A stretch of 64,000 nucleotides of DNA, from contig JAEXFI010000019.1 in the NCBI GenBank assembly GCA_023400235.1, positions 1 to 64,000 of the forward strand. The letters are read 5' to 3'. A program made the translations under genes and the position numbers. The notes under the pieces were generated by a model, which saw nothing but the letters and a program-made list of their open reading frames with translations, was not told where the DNA came from and did not search any database. This stretch comes from Bacillota bacterium. GTDB taxonomy: Bacteria > Bacillota > Clostridia > Acetivibrionales > DSM-1351. Within the stretch, counting starts at the first letter, position 1. Every line of letters begins with the position of its first letter. This document shows positions 35,565 through 45,507 of this stretch, in pieces.

Positions 35565-36383
35565 CTATTCTTTTCCTACAAAAATAGTTCCGATTTCCTC
35601 ACCATTTATAATATCCATAACCGACTCAGGATGGCTTCCGTTGGTCAGGACTACATTGACCCCTGCTTTTGTGGCTATTTTTGCAGCCTTGAGCTTGGTT
35701 ACCATGCCGCCCGTTCCCCGCTTGGTTCCGGCCCCATCGGCATAGCATTCAATTTCGGGAGTAATCTCCTCAATAATGGACAGTAGTTTTGAATCTGGGT
35801 TTTTACGGGGGTCTCCGTCAAAGAAACCGTCTATATCCGAGAGGATGATAAGTAAATCGGCCCTTATGAGTTTTGAAACTATGGCAGAAAGCGTATCATT
35901 TTCACTAAAGGTATCCTTCTGCCCCACTTTCAGCTCCACAATAGAAACAGAGTCATTCTCGTTGACAATGGGCACTATTCCCTTTGCCAGTAATGTTTCA
36001 AAGGTGTTGACAACATTTCTGCTGCAGGTTTCGTCACCTACAATATCCCTGGTTAAAAGGATTTGAGCAACAATATGGCCATACTCCGAAAAAAACTTGC
36101 TGTACATGTGCATAAGCTCGCACTGTCCTACTGCTGCTACCGCCTGCTTTTCACGTATGCTTTTTGGCCTCTCCGGCAGTTTCAGCTTGTCCACGCCCAC
36201 CCCTATGGCTCCTGACGTAACAAGCACAACTTCCTTACCCTGATTTGAAAGATCTGATATTATTCTGGCCAATTTGTCTATTCTGGTAAAATTAATCTTC
36301 CCTGTATCGTATGTCAATGTAGATGTACCAACTTTAATTACAATACGGTGTGCATCCTTTAAATCTTCCCTCTTAAAACCCAT
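35565..36383 (-). CDS. proB: glutamate 5-kinase
   Basis: ProB phosphorylates glutamate in the first step of proline synthesis. The 272-residue protein has the amino-acid kinase fold: KVGTSTLTYD near the start, VTSGAIGVG, NENDSVS and the nucleotide-binding GTGGMVTKLKAA. It lacks the C-terminal PUA domain of the E. coli enzyme, which is usual for many Firmicutes. The ATG at 36383 has ggaggt in front; an ATG 12 bases upstream overlaps that site. No proA lies nearby, so the second step is coded elsewhere. Confidence 0.93.
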   Translation of the reverse strand: MGFKREDLKDAHRIVIKVGTSTLTYDTGKINFTRIDKLARIISDLSNQGKEVVLVTSGAIGVGVDKLKLPERPKSIREKQAVAAVGQCELMHMYSKFFSEYGHIVAQILLTRDIVGDETCSRNVVNTFETLLAKGIVPIVNENDSVSIVELKVGQKDTFSENDTLSAIVSKLIRADLLIILSDIDGFFDGDPRKNPDSKLLSIIEEITPEIECYADGAGTKRGTGGMVTKLKAAKIATKAGVNVVLTNGSHPESVMDIINGEEIGTIFVGKE

Positions 36384-36561
36384 TATAACCTCCATGCCCG
36401 TTACTCCGTCAATATAATCCCACAGACCTGTATTTGAATAAAACAGGCAAAAAAATATTATATAATCTCTAATTATACAAACAAATAATATTTATACAAC
36501 AGAAAAAATTATATAATATTTTTATGCATTGGTAAAGGCAGTGCCTATATATATTGTATTC

Positions 36562-37248
36562 CTAGTCGGACAGTTCCTTGACCCTCTTTTGGAAAAACAG
36601 CAGCTCTTTTAGACTTACAAGCTTTCTGGTAATAAATTCATTCTCAAATACAAAGAACAGTATCACACCCAATATGGTGGAAGCAACGGCATCCAATATG
36701 CTATGCTGCTTTACAAACCATGTGGACATATAAATTGACACACATATTACTGCTGATGCGCCCTTTATCCATAGCCGCTTATTATACTTTAAAACAAACA
36801 GGGTAATTAGCAGGGTGTCCAGCATATGAATGCTGGGGAAGCAGTTATATGGCTTATCGTTGCCGTAAATTGCCAGTACCATTTTCTGAAGCGGATTGGT
36901 GCCTGGTACATATGGCCTGGGAACAGTGGTGGGGAAGGTATAGTAAATCACAAAACACACCAGCATTCCTGTGACTATGCTGAACAAAAGCTTGTAATAG
37001 GTCTTGTAATCGGTCAATGCCAGCACAAGCAGGGCTCCGAAGGTATATACATACCAGAATACGTACGGCAGGATAAACCATTCGTTAAAGGGTATGAACT
37101 TATCCAGATAGATTGTAATATCATAGGCCTGGGTAGTTGTAAGATTCAGAAAGAAATACACTCCCTGAGCCATGGGTATAAGCAGCATGAATAAAATTCT
37201 ATAGAAATAGCCTTTTTTCCCGTTTTGCATCAATAAATCAGTGTTCAT
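36562..37248 (-). CDS. PAP2-family membrane phosphatase
   Basis: A 228-residue protein with six membrane helices and PAP2 motifs in degenerate form: TVPRPYVPG for the first, CFPSIHM for the PSGH motif (here PSIH) and KQHSILDAVAS for the last His-x3-Asp. Such enzymes remove phosphate from lipids such as undecaprenyl pyrophosphate or phosphatidic acid, or act in inositol lipid synthesis; the substrate is not known. The ATG at 37248 has gggaga upstream. It stands alone between noncoding gaps; nothing recognisable is seen at 37249-37588. Confidence 0.8.
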   Translation of the reverse strand: MNTDLLMQNGKKGYFYRILFMLLIPMAQGVYFFLNLTTTQAYDITIYLDKFIPFNEWFILPYVFWYVYTFGALLVLALTDYKTYYKLLFSIVTGMLVCFVIYYTFPTTVPRPYVPGTNPLQKMVLAIYGNDKPYNCFPSIHMLDTLLITLFVLKYNKRLWIKGASAVICVSIYMSTWFVKQHSILDAVASTILGVILFFVFENEFITRKLVSLKELLFFQKRVKELSD

Positions 37249-37588
37249 ATCATATCTCCCTGCTGGTAGTTTGTTTGTCCAACATATCATAATACGGTGA
37301 GCACTCGAAAAAGTTTGGTTTTTTATCTTTTATTTATCTCCCATCTGCAAACAGCACGCACATAAATAGCAATTAAAGAAAGATTATGCTTTCGCTGCAT
37401 AATATCCGCTTTAACTTTACCACATGTATCTTTCACACCAAGCTACTGTACCAGCTAATTATATCCTGTAAATAACAAAACCGGAATGGTCAATTATTTC
37501 CTGTTCCTGCTGTACAAACCGGTATCTACTGTTATATATGCATTGAGGCCCACTTTTGTATACTAGAATAAGGTGAAATAAAAAATAA

Positions 37589-37626
37589 ATGCACGCCACA
37601 ATGAAAACCTTCAAAATGACGTGCAT
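37589..37626 (-). terminator. terminator of the GGGtGRT operon
   Basis: Arms atgcacg (37589-37595) and cgtgcat (37620-37626) enclose a loop with further pairing. On the minus strand it is followed by TTTATTTTTTATTT. It lies about 45 bases past the GGGtGRT stop. Confidence 0.65.
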
Positions 37627-37672
37627 CATTACAGCGCTATTGATTTTTAATTTTTAAGCCTCTTATTTAGCA

Positions 37673-38680
37673 TTATTTAGCTGTTTCTTCTATAGCAACA
37701 GCTACTGCAACTGTCATACCAACCATTGGGTTGTTACCAGCTCCGATGAGACCCATCATTTCAACGTGAGCAGGAACCGAAGATGAACCGGCAAACTGAG
37801 CATCACCGTGCATTCTACCCATTGAGTCGGTCAAACCGTAGGAAGCAGGACCTGCAGCCATGTTATCTGGGTGCAATGTTCTACCGGTTCCTCCGCCTGA
37901 AGCAACTGAGAAGTAGTTCTTGCTATTTTCGTGTGACCACTTTTTGTAAGTTCCTGCAACAAGGTGCTGGAATCTGGTTGGGTTAGTTGAGTTACCAGTG
38001 ATGGAAACATCAACATTTTCTTTTTTCATTATTGCAACGCCTTCTAACACGTCGTTTGCACCGTATACTCTAACCTTAGCTTTGTCTCCGTTTGAGTAAG
38101 CTTTAGTTCTTACAACATTTAAGGTATCTGTTGCAAAATCATAATCAGTTTCAACATATGTAAAGCCGTTTACTCTTGAAATTATGAAAGCTGCATCTTT
38201 TCCAAGCCCGTTCAGTATAACCTGAAGTGGTTCTTTTCTAACCTTGTTGGCTGTTTTTGCTATACCGATAGCACCCTCGGCAGCTGCAAAGGATTCATGT
38301 CCTGCAAGGAAGCAGAAGCATTTAGTTTCTTCTTTTAAAAGCATTGCAGCAAGATTTCCGTGGCCTATACCAACTTTTCTTGAGTCGGCAACTGAGCCGG
38401 GGATACAGAAAGCCTGCAAACCGAGTCCGATTGCTTCTGCAGCCTCAGCAGCGTTCTTTACACCTTTTTTAATTGCTATTCCGCAACCAAGAGTGTAAGC
38501 CCATACTGCATTTTCAAATGCTATTGGCTGTATGCCTCTAACGATAGAGTCTACATCTACACCTCTGGCTGTACAGACCTCCTTGACTTCTTCAAGGCTT
38601 GTAAATCCGTATTCAGCTAAACATTTTTCTATTTGAGCTATTCTTCTTTCATAACCTTCAAATCTAATCACAGTATTCAC
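37673..38680 (-). CDS. GGGtGRT protein
   Basis: A 335-residue member of the GGGtGRT family, named for the conserved glycine-rich motif seen here as SGGGTGRTLHPDN. The family is common in anaerobes and its role is unknown. Cysteines occur at CTARGVD, YTLGCGIA, FCIPG and CFCFLAGHE. It lies 12 bases after a NifU-like scaffold gene, an arrangement kept in many Clostridia, so a link to iron-sulfur cluster handling is likely but not proven. A terminator follows. Confidence 0.9.
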   Translation of the reverse strand: MNTVIRFEGYERRIAQIEKCLAEYGFTSLEEVKEVCTARGVDVDSIVRGIQPIAFENAVWAYTLGCGIAIKKGVKNAAEAAEAIGLGLQAFCIPGSVADSRKVGIGHGNLAAMLLKEETKCFCFLAGHESFAAAEGAIGIAKTANKVRKEPLQVILNGLGKDAAFIISRVNGFTYVETDYDFATDTLNVVRTKAYSNGDKAKVRVYGANDVLEGVAIMKKENVDVSITGNSTNPTRFQHLVAGTYKKWSHENSKNYFSVASGGGTGRTLHPDNMAAGPASYGLTDSMGRMHGDAQFAGSSSVPAHVEMMGLIGAGNNPMVGMTVAVAVAIEETAK

Positions 38681-38692
38681 CTCTCTCTTTAA

Positions 38693-39385
38693 TTATTCGT
38701 GTCTAGGATCAATTACTTTAACGGCTTCAGCAAATCTTCCGTAAGTGCTTATGTTCTTTTCATAAGCTTCTTTAGGATCTACACCCTTCTTGATCATGTC
38801 CATCATCTTTCCAAGGTGTACAAATTTGTATCCGATAATTTCGTTATCTTCATCAAGACCAACATTTAATATGTAACCTTCAGCCATTTCAAGGTATCTG
38901 ACACCCTTGGCCTTTGTTGCATACATAGTTCCAACCTGTGAACGTAAACCTTTACCCAAGTCTTCAAGACCTGCGCCTATTGGAAGACCGCCTTCTGAGA
39001 AAGCAGACTGTGTTCTTCCGTAAGCTAACTGCTTGAATATTTCTCTCATTGCAACGTTTATAGCGTCACAAACAAGGTCAGTATTCAATGCTTCAAGAAT
39101 AGTTTTACCTTGCAGTATTTCAGCTGCCATAGCTGCTGAGTGAGTCATACCGGAACATCCGATAGTTTCAACCAAAGATTCTTCAATAATACCGTCTTTA
39201 ACATTCAGGGTAAGTTTGCAAGTGCCCTGCTGTGGTGCGCACCAGCCTATACCGTGTGACAAACCGGAAATATCTTTAATTTCTTTTGCCTTTACCCATT
39301 TACCTTCTTCAGGTATTGGAGCAGGCCCATGATCTGGACCTTTTTTTACAACACACATATTTTCTACTTCATGTGAGTAAATCAT
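38693..39385 (-). CDS. NifU-like iron-sulfur scaffold protein
   Basis: A 230-residue protein whose residues 45-130 match the NifU N-terminal/IscU scaffold domain: GWCAPQQGTCKLTLNV, ETIGCSGMTHSAAMAAEIL and TDLVCDAINVAM provide conserved cysteines for cluster assembly. The C-terminal third (GYILNVGLDEDNEIIGYKFV) is specific to the version paired with GGGtGRT proteins. The ATG at 39385 follows aaggggg. It forms an operon with the GGGtGRT gene. Confidence 0.85.
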   Translation of the reverse strand: MIYSHEVENMCVVKKGPDHGPAPIPEEGKWVKAKEIKDISGLSHGIGWCAPQQGTCKLTLNVKDGIIEESLVETIGCSGMTHSAAMAAEILQGKTILEALNTDLVCDAINVAMREIFKQLAYGRTQSAFSEGGLPIGAGLEDLGKGLRSQVGTMYATKAKGVRYLEMAEGYILNVGLDEDNEIIGYKFVHLGKMMDMIKKGVDPKEAYEKNISTYGRFAEAVKVIDPRHE

Positions 39386-39540
39386 TTGAGTTCCCCCTTC
39401 ACATAACTATTTTTTAAATTTTTGTATGGATGATTAATTAAGAATCTGGTCTTATTTTTAAGCATCCCTTTGTTGGCCTTTTTAATCGCGTTATTTGCTG
39501 CCAGTATATTCTGCTGAAAAGGGCATAATATCCCAAGCAA

Positions 39541-39593
39541 AACAAAAGCTGGCATTAAAGAAATCCTGTAAAAAACTAATCTTTAATACCAGC
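39541..39593 (-). terminator. terminator of the flavodiiron gene
   Basis: Arms gctggcattaaaga (39548-39561) and tctttaataccagc (39580-39593) pair with one mismatch. On the minus strand TTTTGTTTTG follows. The rest of the gap 39386-39693 should hold the promoter of the NifU-like gene but shows no clear boxes. Confidence 0.75.
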
Positions 39594-39693
39594 ATATATT
39601 ATACCATAATTATCTTAATTGTAAGTAGCATTTTGTTAAAAAATACACGAAAAAATTACGGCAAAATCCAGTAAATTACACCATATTCTCAGT

Positions 39694-40890
39694 TTATGAC
39701 TGCTTTGCCTTTAACTGTCTTCCTATCTCTCTGCCTGCATCAACACATTTTTGAAGTTCTTCCCCATTGGGCTTGTATTTTGCTCCTATAGGCTCCACAG
39801 CTATTGTCATTCCTGCCTCAGCAAGTCTGTCACTGATAACTTTATGAGCCTCCCCGCTCCAGCCGTATGAGCCGAAGCCCATAGCAAGCCTTCCTTTGGC
39901 TTTTAAGCCCTTCAATTCCTCCAGCAGGGCTGCAGTAGGCCTGAGTACAGTATTGTTGACTGTGCAGCTTCCTATGAGCACTGCGCTTGCTTTAAATATT
40001 TCAACATTCAGGTCGCTCTTGTCCTTAGTGGCAATATTAAATATTCTGTAATTTATACCCTCCTGGGCCAGTCCCTCTCCCAGAGCTTCGGCCATAGCCT
40101 TTGTGGAATGATACATGGTATCGTAAATGATGGTTGCATACCCTTCATTGTAGTCAGCCTCAGACCACTGCAAATATTTCTCCACTATCTGAACAGGGTT
40201 TGTTCTCCATATGACCCCATGGCTTGGAGCAATCATGTCAATATCCAAGTTCAAGGCAAGTATCTGCTCTACCTTTTTCTTAATGAGCGCCTTAAAGGGC
40301 CATAATATGTTTGCGTAATATTTTACAGCCTCTTCATAGAGCTCGCATTCATCCACCTCGTCGTTAAACAGCGATACACCGGCATAATGCTGTCCAAAGG
40401 CATCATTTGATATTACGAGCTTTGCCCCTTCCACATATTCCAGCATACTGTCGGGCCAGTGGATCATCTGCATCTCAACAAATTTAAGCTTGTACTCTCC
40501 GCAGTCCAGGGAATCTCCTGTCTTAACAATCTGAAAGTTCCAATCCTTTCCGAAATACTTCTTGATTATTTCAGCGCCGTTCTTAGTGCAATAAATGGGA
40601 GTATTGGGAATCCTGTCCATTAGAAGGCCCAGGCTCCCTCCATGATCAGGCTCGGAGTGATTTATTACTATGGCGTCTATGTTCTCAAGACCCACTTCCC
40701 TCTCCAAATCTTCAACAAACTTCTCTTTATATGGATCCCAGACAGTGTCTACCAGAACCGTCTTCTTATCTTTAATCAAATATGAATTGTAAGAGGAGCC
40801 TCTGTGAGTGGACAGCTCATGTCCGTGAAATACATCCAGTCCCCAGTCCCTTATACCGCACCAGTAAATATTCTTTTTTATCTCCAGCAT
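39694..40890 (-). CDS. fprA: flavodiiron protein (FprA type)
   Basis: A 398-residue enzyme that reduces oxygen to water or nitric oxide to nitrous oxide and protects anaerobes. The N-terminal metallo-beta-lactamase-like domain carries the di-iron ligands in NHSEPDHGG (H78, E80, D82, H83), H144 in MIHWPDS, D163 in SNDAFG and the His in APSHGV. The C-terminal flavodoxin domain starts at about residue 250 with IIYDTMYHSTKAMA. The ATG at 40890 has aaagga upstream at good distance. It is probably monocistronic and points to a strict anaerobe. Confidence 0.93.
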   Translation of the reverse strand: MLEIKKNIYWCGIRDWGLDVFHGHELSTHRGSSYNSYLIKDKKTVLVDTVWDPYKEKFVEDLEREVGLENIDAIVINHSEPDHGGSLGLLMDRIPNTPIYCTKNGAEIIKKYFGKDWNFQIVKTGDSLDCGEYKLKFVEMQMIHWPDSMLEYVEGAKLVISNDAFGQHYAGVSLFNDEVDECELYEEAVKYYANILWPFKALIKKKVEQILALNLDIDMIAPSHGVIWRTNPVQIVEKYLQWSEADYNEGYATIIYDTMYHSTKAMAEALGEGLAQEGINYRIFNIATKDKSDLNVEIFKASAVLIGSCTVNNTVLRPTAALLEELKGLKAKGRLAMGFGSYGWSGEAHKVISDRLAEAGMTIAVEPIGAKYKPNGEELQKCVDAGREIGRQLKAKQS

Positions 40891-41027
40891 CTTATTACCC
40901 ATCCTTTCAACTTGATTTGCCTTTATATTAATTTTATAACCAGTGGCCTGTTTATGTCCGACATCTTGCATTATACCACTATTCAGGCTTACCTAAACAC
41001 ATAAGTTTATATTTATGGGGATTTAAA

Positions 41028-41057
41028 AAAAAGAACCGATTTTCATCGGTTCTTTTT
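41028..41057 (-). terminator. terminator of the str operon (after tuf)
   Basis: Arms aagaaccgat (41031-41040) and atcggttctt (41045-41054) around a 4-base loop, with an 8-base T-run on the minus strand. It follows the tuf stop by about 15 bases. Confidence 0.9.
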
Positions 41058-41071
41058 ATGAAAAGCAGAGA

Positions 41072-42274
41072 TTATTCTATTATCTTGGAAACATTACCAG
41101 CACCAACTGTTCTTCCACCTTCACGGATAGCGAACTTAAGTCCTTCTTCCATAGCGATAGGAGTGATCAATTTAATCTTCATAGTGATGTGGTCACCAGG
41201 CATAACCATTTCAGTTCCTTCTGGAATTTCGATAACACCTGTAACGTCAGTTGTTCTGAAGTAGAACTGTGGTCTGTAACCGTTGAAGAAAGGCTTATGT
41301 CTTCCACCTTCTGCAGCAGTCAGAACGTATACCTGACCTTCATAATATGTGTGAGGCTTGATTGAACCTGGCTTTGCAAGAACCTGACCTCTTTCGATAT
41401 CAGTTCTCTGAACACCTCTTAAGAGGGCACCGATGTTGTCACCGGCAACAGCCTGATCAAGAAGCTTTCTGAACATTTCAACACCTGTAACGGTAGTCTT
41501 CTTGGGAGCTTCCATCAAACCAACGATTTCAACTTCGTCTCCAACCTTAACAATACCTCTTTCAACTCTACCAGTAGCAACAGTACCACGGCCTGTGATT
41601 GAGAAAACATCTTCTACAGGCATGATAAATGGCTTGTCGGTAGCTCTTTCAGGAGTTGGGATATATCTGTCAACTTCAGCCATAAGAGCTGTTATTGGAG
41701 CATATTCAGGAGCGTTAACGTCCTTTGAAGTACACTCGAGAGCTACAAGAGCTGAGCCTCTTACGATTGGAGTATCATCGCCTGGGAAGTCATATGAGCT
41801 TAACAGTTCTCTTACTTCCATTTCAACCAATTCGATAAGCTCTTCATCATCAACCATATCGCACTTGTTGAGGAATACTACTATATAAGGAACACCAACC
41901 TGTCCTGCAAGAAGGATATGTTCTCTGGTCTGTGGCATTGGGCCGTCAGCAGCAGAAACAACGAGGATAGCTCCATCCATCTGAGCAGCACCGGTGATCA
42001 TGTTCTTAACATAGTCGGCGTGGCCTGGGCAGTCAACGTGAGCATAGTGTCTTGTTTCAGTCTGATACTCAACGTGAGCAGTGTTGATAGTGATACCTCT
42101 TTCTCTTTCTTCAGGAGCAGCGTCGATCTGATCATAAGCTTTGTATTCTGCATTTCCGAGGAATCCAAGAACCTTGGTGATAGCAGCTGTCAAAGAAGTC
42201 TTACCATGGTCAACGTGACCGATTGTTCCGATATTAACGTGGGGTTTAGTTCTTTCAAATTTAGCCTTAGCCAT
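41072..42274 (-). CDS. tuf: elongation factor Tu
   Basis: EF-Tu brings aminoacyl-tRNA to the ribosome. The 400-residue protein has the GTPase motifs GHVDHGKTSL, DCPGHADYV and NKCDMVDD and the usual second and third domains, ending RTVGAGNVSKIIE. It is the last gene of the str operon, about 100 bases after fusA, and is followed by a terminator. No second copy is in the window. Confidence 0.98.
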   Translation of the reverse strand: MAKAKFERTKPHVNIGTIGHVDHGKTSLTAAITKVLGFLGNAEYKAYDQIDAAPEERERGITINTAHVEYQTETRHYAHVDCPGHADYVKNMITGAAQMDGAILVVSAADGPMPQTREHILLAGQVGVPYIVVFLNKCDMVDDEELIELVEMEVRELLSSYDFPGDDTPIVRGSALVALECTSKDVNAPEYAPITALMAEVDRYIPTPERATDKPFIMPVEDVFSITGRGTVATGRVERGIVKVGDEVEIVGLMEAPKKTTVTGVEMFRKLLDQAVAGDNIGALLRGVQRTDIERGQVLAKPGSIKPHTYYEGQVYVLTAAEGGRHKPFFNGYRPQFYFRTTDVTGVIEIPEGTEMVMPGDHITMKIKLITPIAMEEGLKFAIREGGRTVGAGNVSKIIE

Positions 42275-42371
42275 TTTAAAATCTCCATCCTTTCATTAAA
42301 GCGCATTTGCGCTACTTTGTAGATTTTGGTTTATTTAACAGGAACACTGGGCTCCTGCAATTAACATTGAA

Positions 42372-44453
42372 TTAATCGTTTTTAACTCTGCTTGCAACAA
42401 CCTTTTCCTGAATGTTCTTAGGCACTTCTTCGAAGTGACTGATTTCCATGGAGAAGGTTCCTCTTCCCTGTGTTGAAGAACGAAGCGCTGTAGCATATCC
42501 GAACATTTCGGACAATGGAACCATTGCTCTTATGTTCTGAGCACCGGAACGAGCTTCCATACCTTCAATACGTCCTCTTCTTGAGTTGATACCGCCCATT
42601 ACGTCTCCCATGTAATCCTCGGGAACAGTAACGTCAACCTTCATTATAGGCTCCAAGAGAACAGGACTTGCTTTTCTGCAGCCATCCTTGAATGCCATTG
42701 AACCGGCAATCTTAAACGCCATTTCAGAGGAGTCAACTTCGTGATAAGAACCATCAATAAGAATAATTCTTACGTCAACAACGTTGTATCCGCCAAGTAC
42801 ACCGGCCTGCATAGCTTCCTGTATACCTGCATCGATAGGTCCGATGTATTCCTTAGGAATAGCACCACCGGTGATCTTGTTAACAAATTCGTAGCCTTCT
42901 CCCGGTTCCCTTGGTTCGATTTCGATTACACAGTGTCCGTACTGACCCTTACCGCCTGACTGTCTGGCGTACTTCATCTCAGACTTAACAGCCTTCCTGA
43001 TGGTTTCCTTATAAGAAACCTGAGGATTACCAACATTTGCTTCAACCTTGAATTCTCTCTTCATTCTGTCAACGATGATGTCAAGGTGGAGCTCACCCAT
43101 ACCGCCGATAATGGTTTGACCAGTCTCAGCATCTGTGTGAACTTTAAATGTAGGATCTTCTTCCGCCAGCTTCTGCAAGGCAATACCCATTTTTTCCTGA
43201 TCCGCTTTTGTCTTAGGTTCAATAGCAACCTCGATAACAGGTTCAGGGAATACCATGGATTCCAGAATAACAGCCTTGCCTTCTTCGCAAAGAGTGTCAC
43301 CTGTTGTTGTATCTTTAAGACCAACAGCAGCTGCTATATCTCCCGAATAAACAACCTGAATTTCTTCTCTGTGGTTGGCATGCATTTGCAGGATTCTACC
43401 GATTCTTTCTCTCTTACCCTTTGTTGAGTTCAGTACATATGAACCTGAATTCAATGTTCCTGAGTACACTCTGAAGAAGCAGAGTTTACCAACATAAGGA
43501 TCAGTCATGATTTTAAAGGCAAGAGCAGCAAAAGGACCACTGTCATCTGCCGGTCTTTCAATTTCTTCTTCACCATCTACCGATATACCTTTTATAGCAG
43601 GAATATCAAGCGGTGACGGCATGAAATCTACAACAGCATCCAGCATCTGCTGTACACCTTTGTTTTTGTAAGATGAACCGCATACAACCGGTATCATTTT
43701 TAAAGCAATGGTTGCCAGTCTGATACCCTTCTTTATTTCCTCGATAGTGAGTTCTTCACCTTCAAGGTATTTCATCATTGTCTCTTCATCTTGTTCAGCA
43801 ACTGATTCTACTAATAAATCACGATATTTTTTTACGACATCTGCCATGTCGTCAGGGATAGGAGCCTCCTCGATTACCTGACCCAAATCATCTTTAAAGA
43901 TTTGTGCCTTCATAGTAATCAAATCAACAATACCTTGGAATGTGTCTTCACTGCCTATTGGTAATTGTATTGGCACCGCATTACACTGTAATCTGTCTTT
44001 CATCATAGCGATTACATTGTAAAAATCGGCTCCCATAATATCCATTTTGTTAACATATGCCATACGGGGAACGCCATACTTGTCAGCCTGTCTCCAAACT
44101 GTCTCAGATTGGGGTTCAACACCGCCTTTGGCACAGAAAACTGTTACTGAACCATCGAGTACGCGAAGAGATCTTTCAACTTCAACTGTGAAGTCAACGT
44201 GCCCCGGCGTGTCAATAATGTTGATTCTGTTACCTTTCCACTGTGCGGTAGTTGCAGCTGAAGTAATTGTAATACCTCTTTCCTGCTCCTGCTCCATCCA
44301 GTCCATTGTAGCAGCACCTTCATGAACTTCGCCGATCTTGTGAGTTTTTCCTGTATAAAACAGTATACGCTCTGTTGTTGTAGTCTTACCTGCATCAATG
44401 TGAGCCATTATACCGATATTTCTTGTATTTTGCAAGTCAAATTGCCTGGGCAT
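42372..44453 (-). CDS. fusA: elongation factor G
   Basis: EF-G drives translocation and ribosome recycling. The 693-residue protein has AHIDAGKTTTTERIL, DTPGHVDF, NKMDIMGADF and the domain IV/V sequence to KNIQEKVVASR, full length for the family. The ATG at 44453 (MPRQFDL) is right behind ggaggg; a longer frame to 44480 is unlikely. Part of the str operon rpsL-rpsG-fusA-tuf. Confidence 0.97.
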   Translation of the reverse strand: MPRQFDLQNTRNIGIMAHIDAGKTTTTERILFYTGKTHKIGEVHEGAATMDWMEQEQERGITITSAATTAQWKGNRINIIDTPGHVDFTVEVERSLRVLDGSVTVFCAKGGVEPQSETVWRQADKYGVPRMAYVNKMDIMGADFYNVIAMMKDRLQCNAVPIQLPIGSEDTFQGIVDLITMKAQIFKDDLGQVIEEAPIPDDMADVVKKYRDLLVESVAEQDEETMMKYLEGEELTIEEIKKGIRLATIALKMIPVVCGSSYKNKGVQQMLDAVVDFMPSPLDIPAIKGISVDGEEEIERPADDSGPFAALAFKIMTDPYVGKLCFFRVYSGTLNSGSYVLNSTKGKRERIGRILQMHANHREEIQVVYSGDIAAAVGLKDTTTGDTLCEEGKAVILESMVFPEPVIEVAIEPKTKADQEKMGIALQKLAEEDPTFKVHTDAETGQTIIGGMGELHLDIIVDRMKREFKVEANVGNPQVSYKETIRKAVKSEMKYARQSGGKGQYGHCVIEIEPREPGEGYEFVNKITGGAIPKEYIGPIDAGIQEAMQAGVLGGYNVVDVRIILIDGSYHEVDSSEMAFKIAGSMAFKDGCRKASPVLLEPIMKVDVTVPEDYMGDVMGGINSRRGRIEGMEARSGAQNIRAMVPLSEMFGYATALRSSTQGRGTFSMEISHFEEVPKNIQEKVVASRVKND

Positions 44454-44681
44454 GATTACCCTCCTTTCACGATAGTCCAAATTGACGATTTTAAGCCTTA
44501 GACTGATTAATCATCAATTCTTCACCTTTTTTTAATTCATTCTTACTTATAATACCCTATTTCTCAAGATGCAGTATAAGAAAATATGTTTTTTTACACA
44601 TTCTTAACATGCACAAAGGGTAAAAACGCACAACATGACCCCATCAGAGCCTGCCACAATCCAATAATCCATTTGACAGGA

Positions 44682-45152
44682 TTACCATCTATAGTGGGCA
44701 AATGCTCTGTTAGCTTCAGCCATCTTATGAGTATCTTCTTTCTTCTTGTATGCTCCACCCATATTGTTTATAGCATCCAATAATTCACCTGAAAGTCTTT
44801 CTCTCATAGTACGCTCGCCTCTTTTGCGAGAGTAATCAACAAGCCATCTTAAGCCTAAAGCTTGTCTTCTGTCAGGTCTGACTTCCATAGGAACCTGGTA
44901 GGTAGCACCACCCACTCTTCTTGCTTTTACTTCAAGAACAGGCATGATGTTTGCCATTGCTTCTTCAAAAACTTCCAGGGGATCTCTACCGGTCTTTTCC
45001 TTGATAATATCGAAGGCATCATAGCAGATTTGTTGAGCTACACCCTTCTTACCATCATACATTACATTGTTGATTAATTTGGTAACGATTTTACTTCCGT
45101 ATATAGGATCTGGTAAAACGTCTCTTTTTGAAATATGACCTTTTCTTGGCAC
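44682..45152 (-). CDS. rpsG: ribosomal protein S7
   Basis: S7 binds the 3' domain of 16S rRNA and starts assembly of the small-subunit head. The 156-residue protein has MPRKGHISKRDVLPDP at the start and KKEDTHKMAEANRAFAHYRW at the end, typical length. A good ribosome-binding site (aaggaggg) precedes it. It follows rpsL after an unusually long gap of 355 bases with possible RNA structure. Confidence 0.97.
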   Translation of the reverse strand: MPRKGHISKRDVLPDPIYGSKIVTKLINNVMYDGKKGVAQQICYDAFDIIKEKTGRDPLEVFEEAMANIMPVLEVKARRVGGATYQVPMEVRPDRRQALGLRWLVDYSRKRGERTMRERLSGELLDAINNMGGAYKKKEDTHKMAEANRAFAHYRW

Positions 45153-45507
45153 CTTACTTCCCTCCTTTTATGATAACATTTAGTATGGGTCAAAACCCAT
45201 AGGAACGTATCACAGGTACTCGTGGTTTAAACCGTCGTCAGCGCAAGTACAGTGAATCCCTTCGCAGAAAAAGCCGCCAGCTGCAGCAATCACCAAAACG
45301 ATGGGACATCTCCTTTATGGAGATTCACCAAGTCAACTGCTGTCCGAGGATAGCAACAGACTTTATATACCTTAGTTGTTTAACAGATTATAGATTAATT
45401 ATGATGAAACCTATTTTCTCTTAAAGCATATGTGCCTGGGCACATCAAATATATATATAATCACGTACTAAGCACCTAACATTTTAAATTGTCAGCACGC
45501 TGTGGTA
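45153..45507 (-). other. structured-looking rpsL-rpsG spacer
   Basis: A 355-base spacer without a gene. On the minus strand it can form a hairpin at 45308-45324 (atctcc/ggagat), a long-range pair between 45322-45328 and 45252-45258 (gattcac/gtgaatc), and a hairpin at 45185-45200 (atgggt/acccat) just ahead of the rpsG ribosome-binding site. It may be a ribosomal-protein leader for rpsG. No terminator with a T-tract is visible. Confidence 0.4.
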
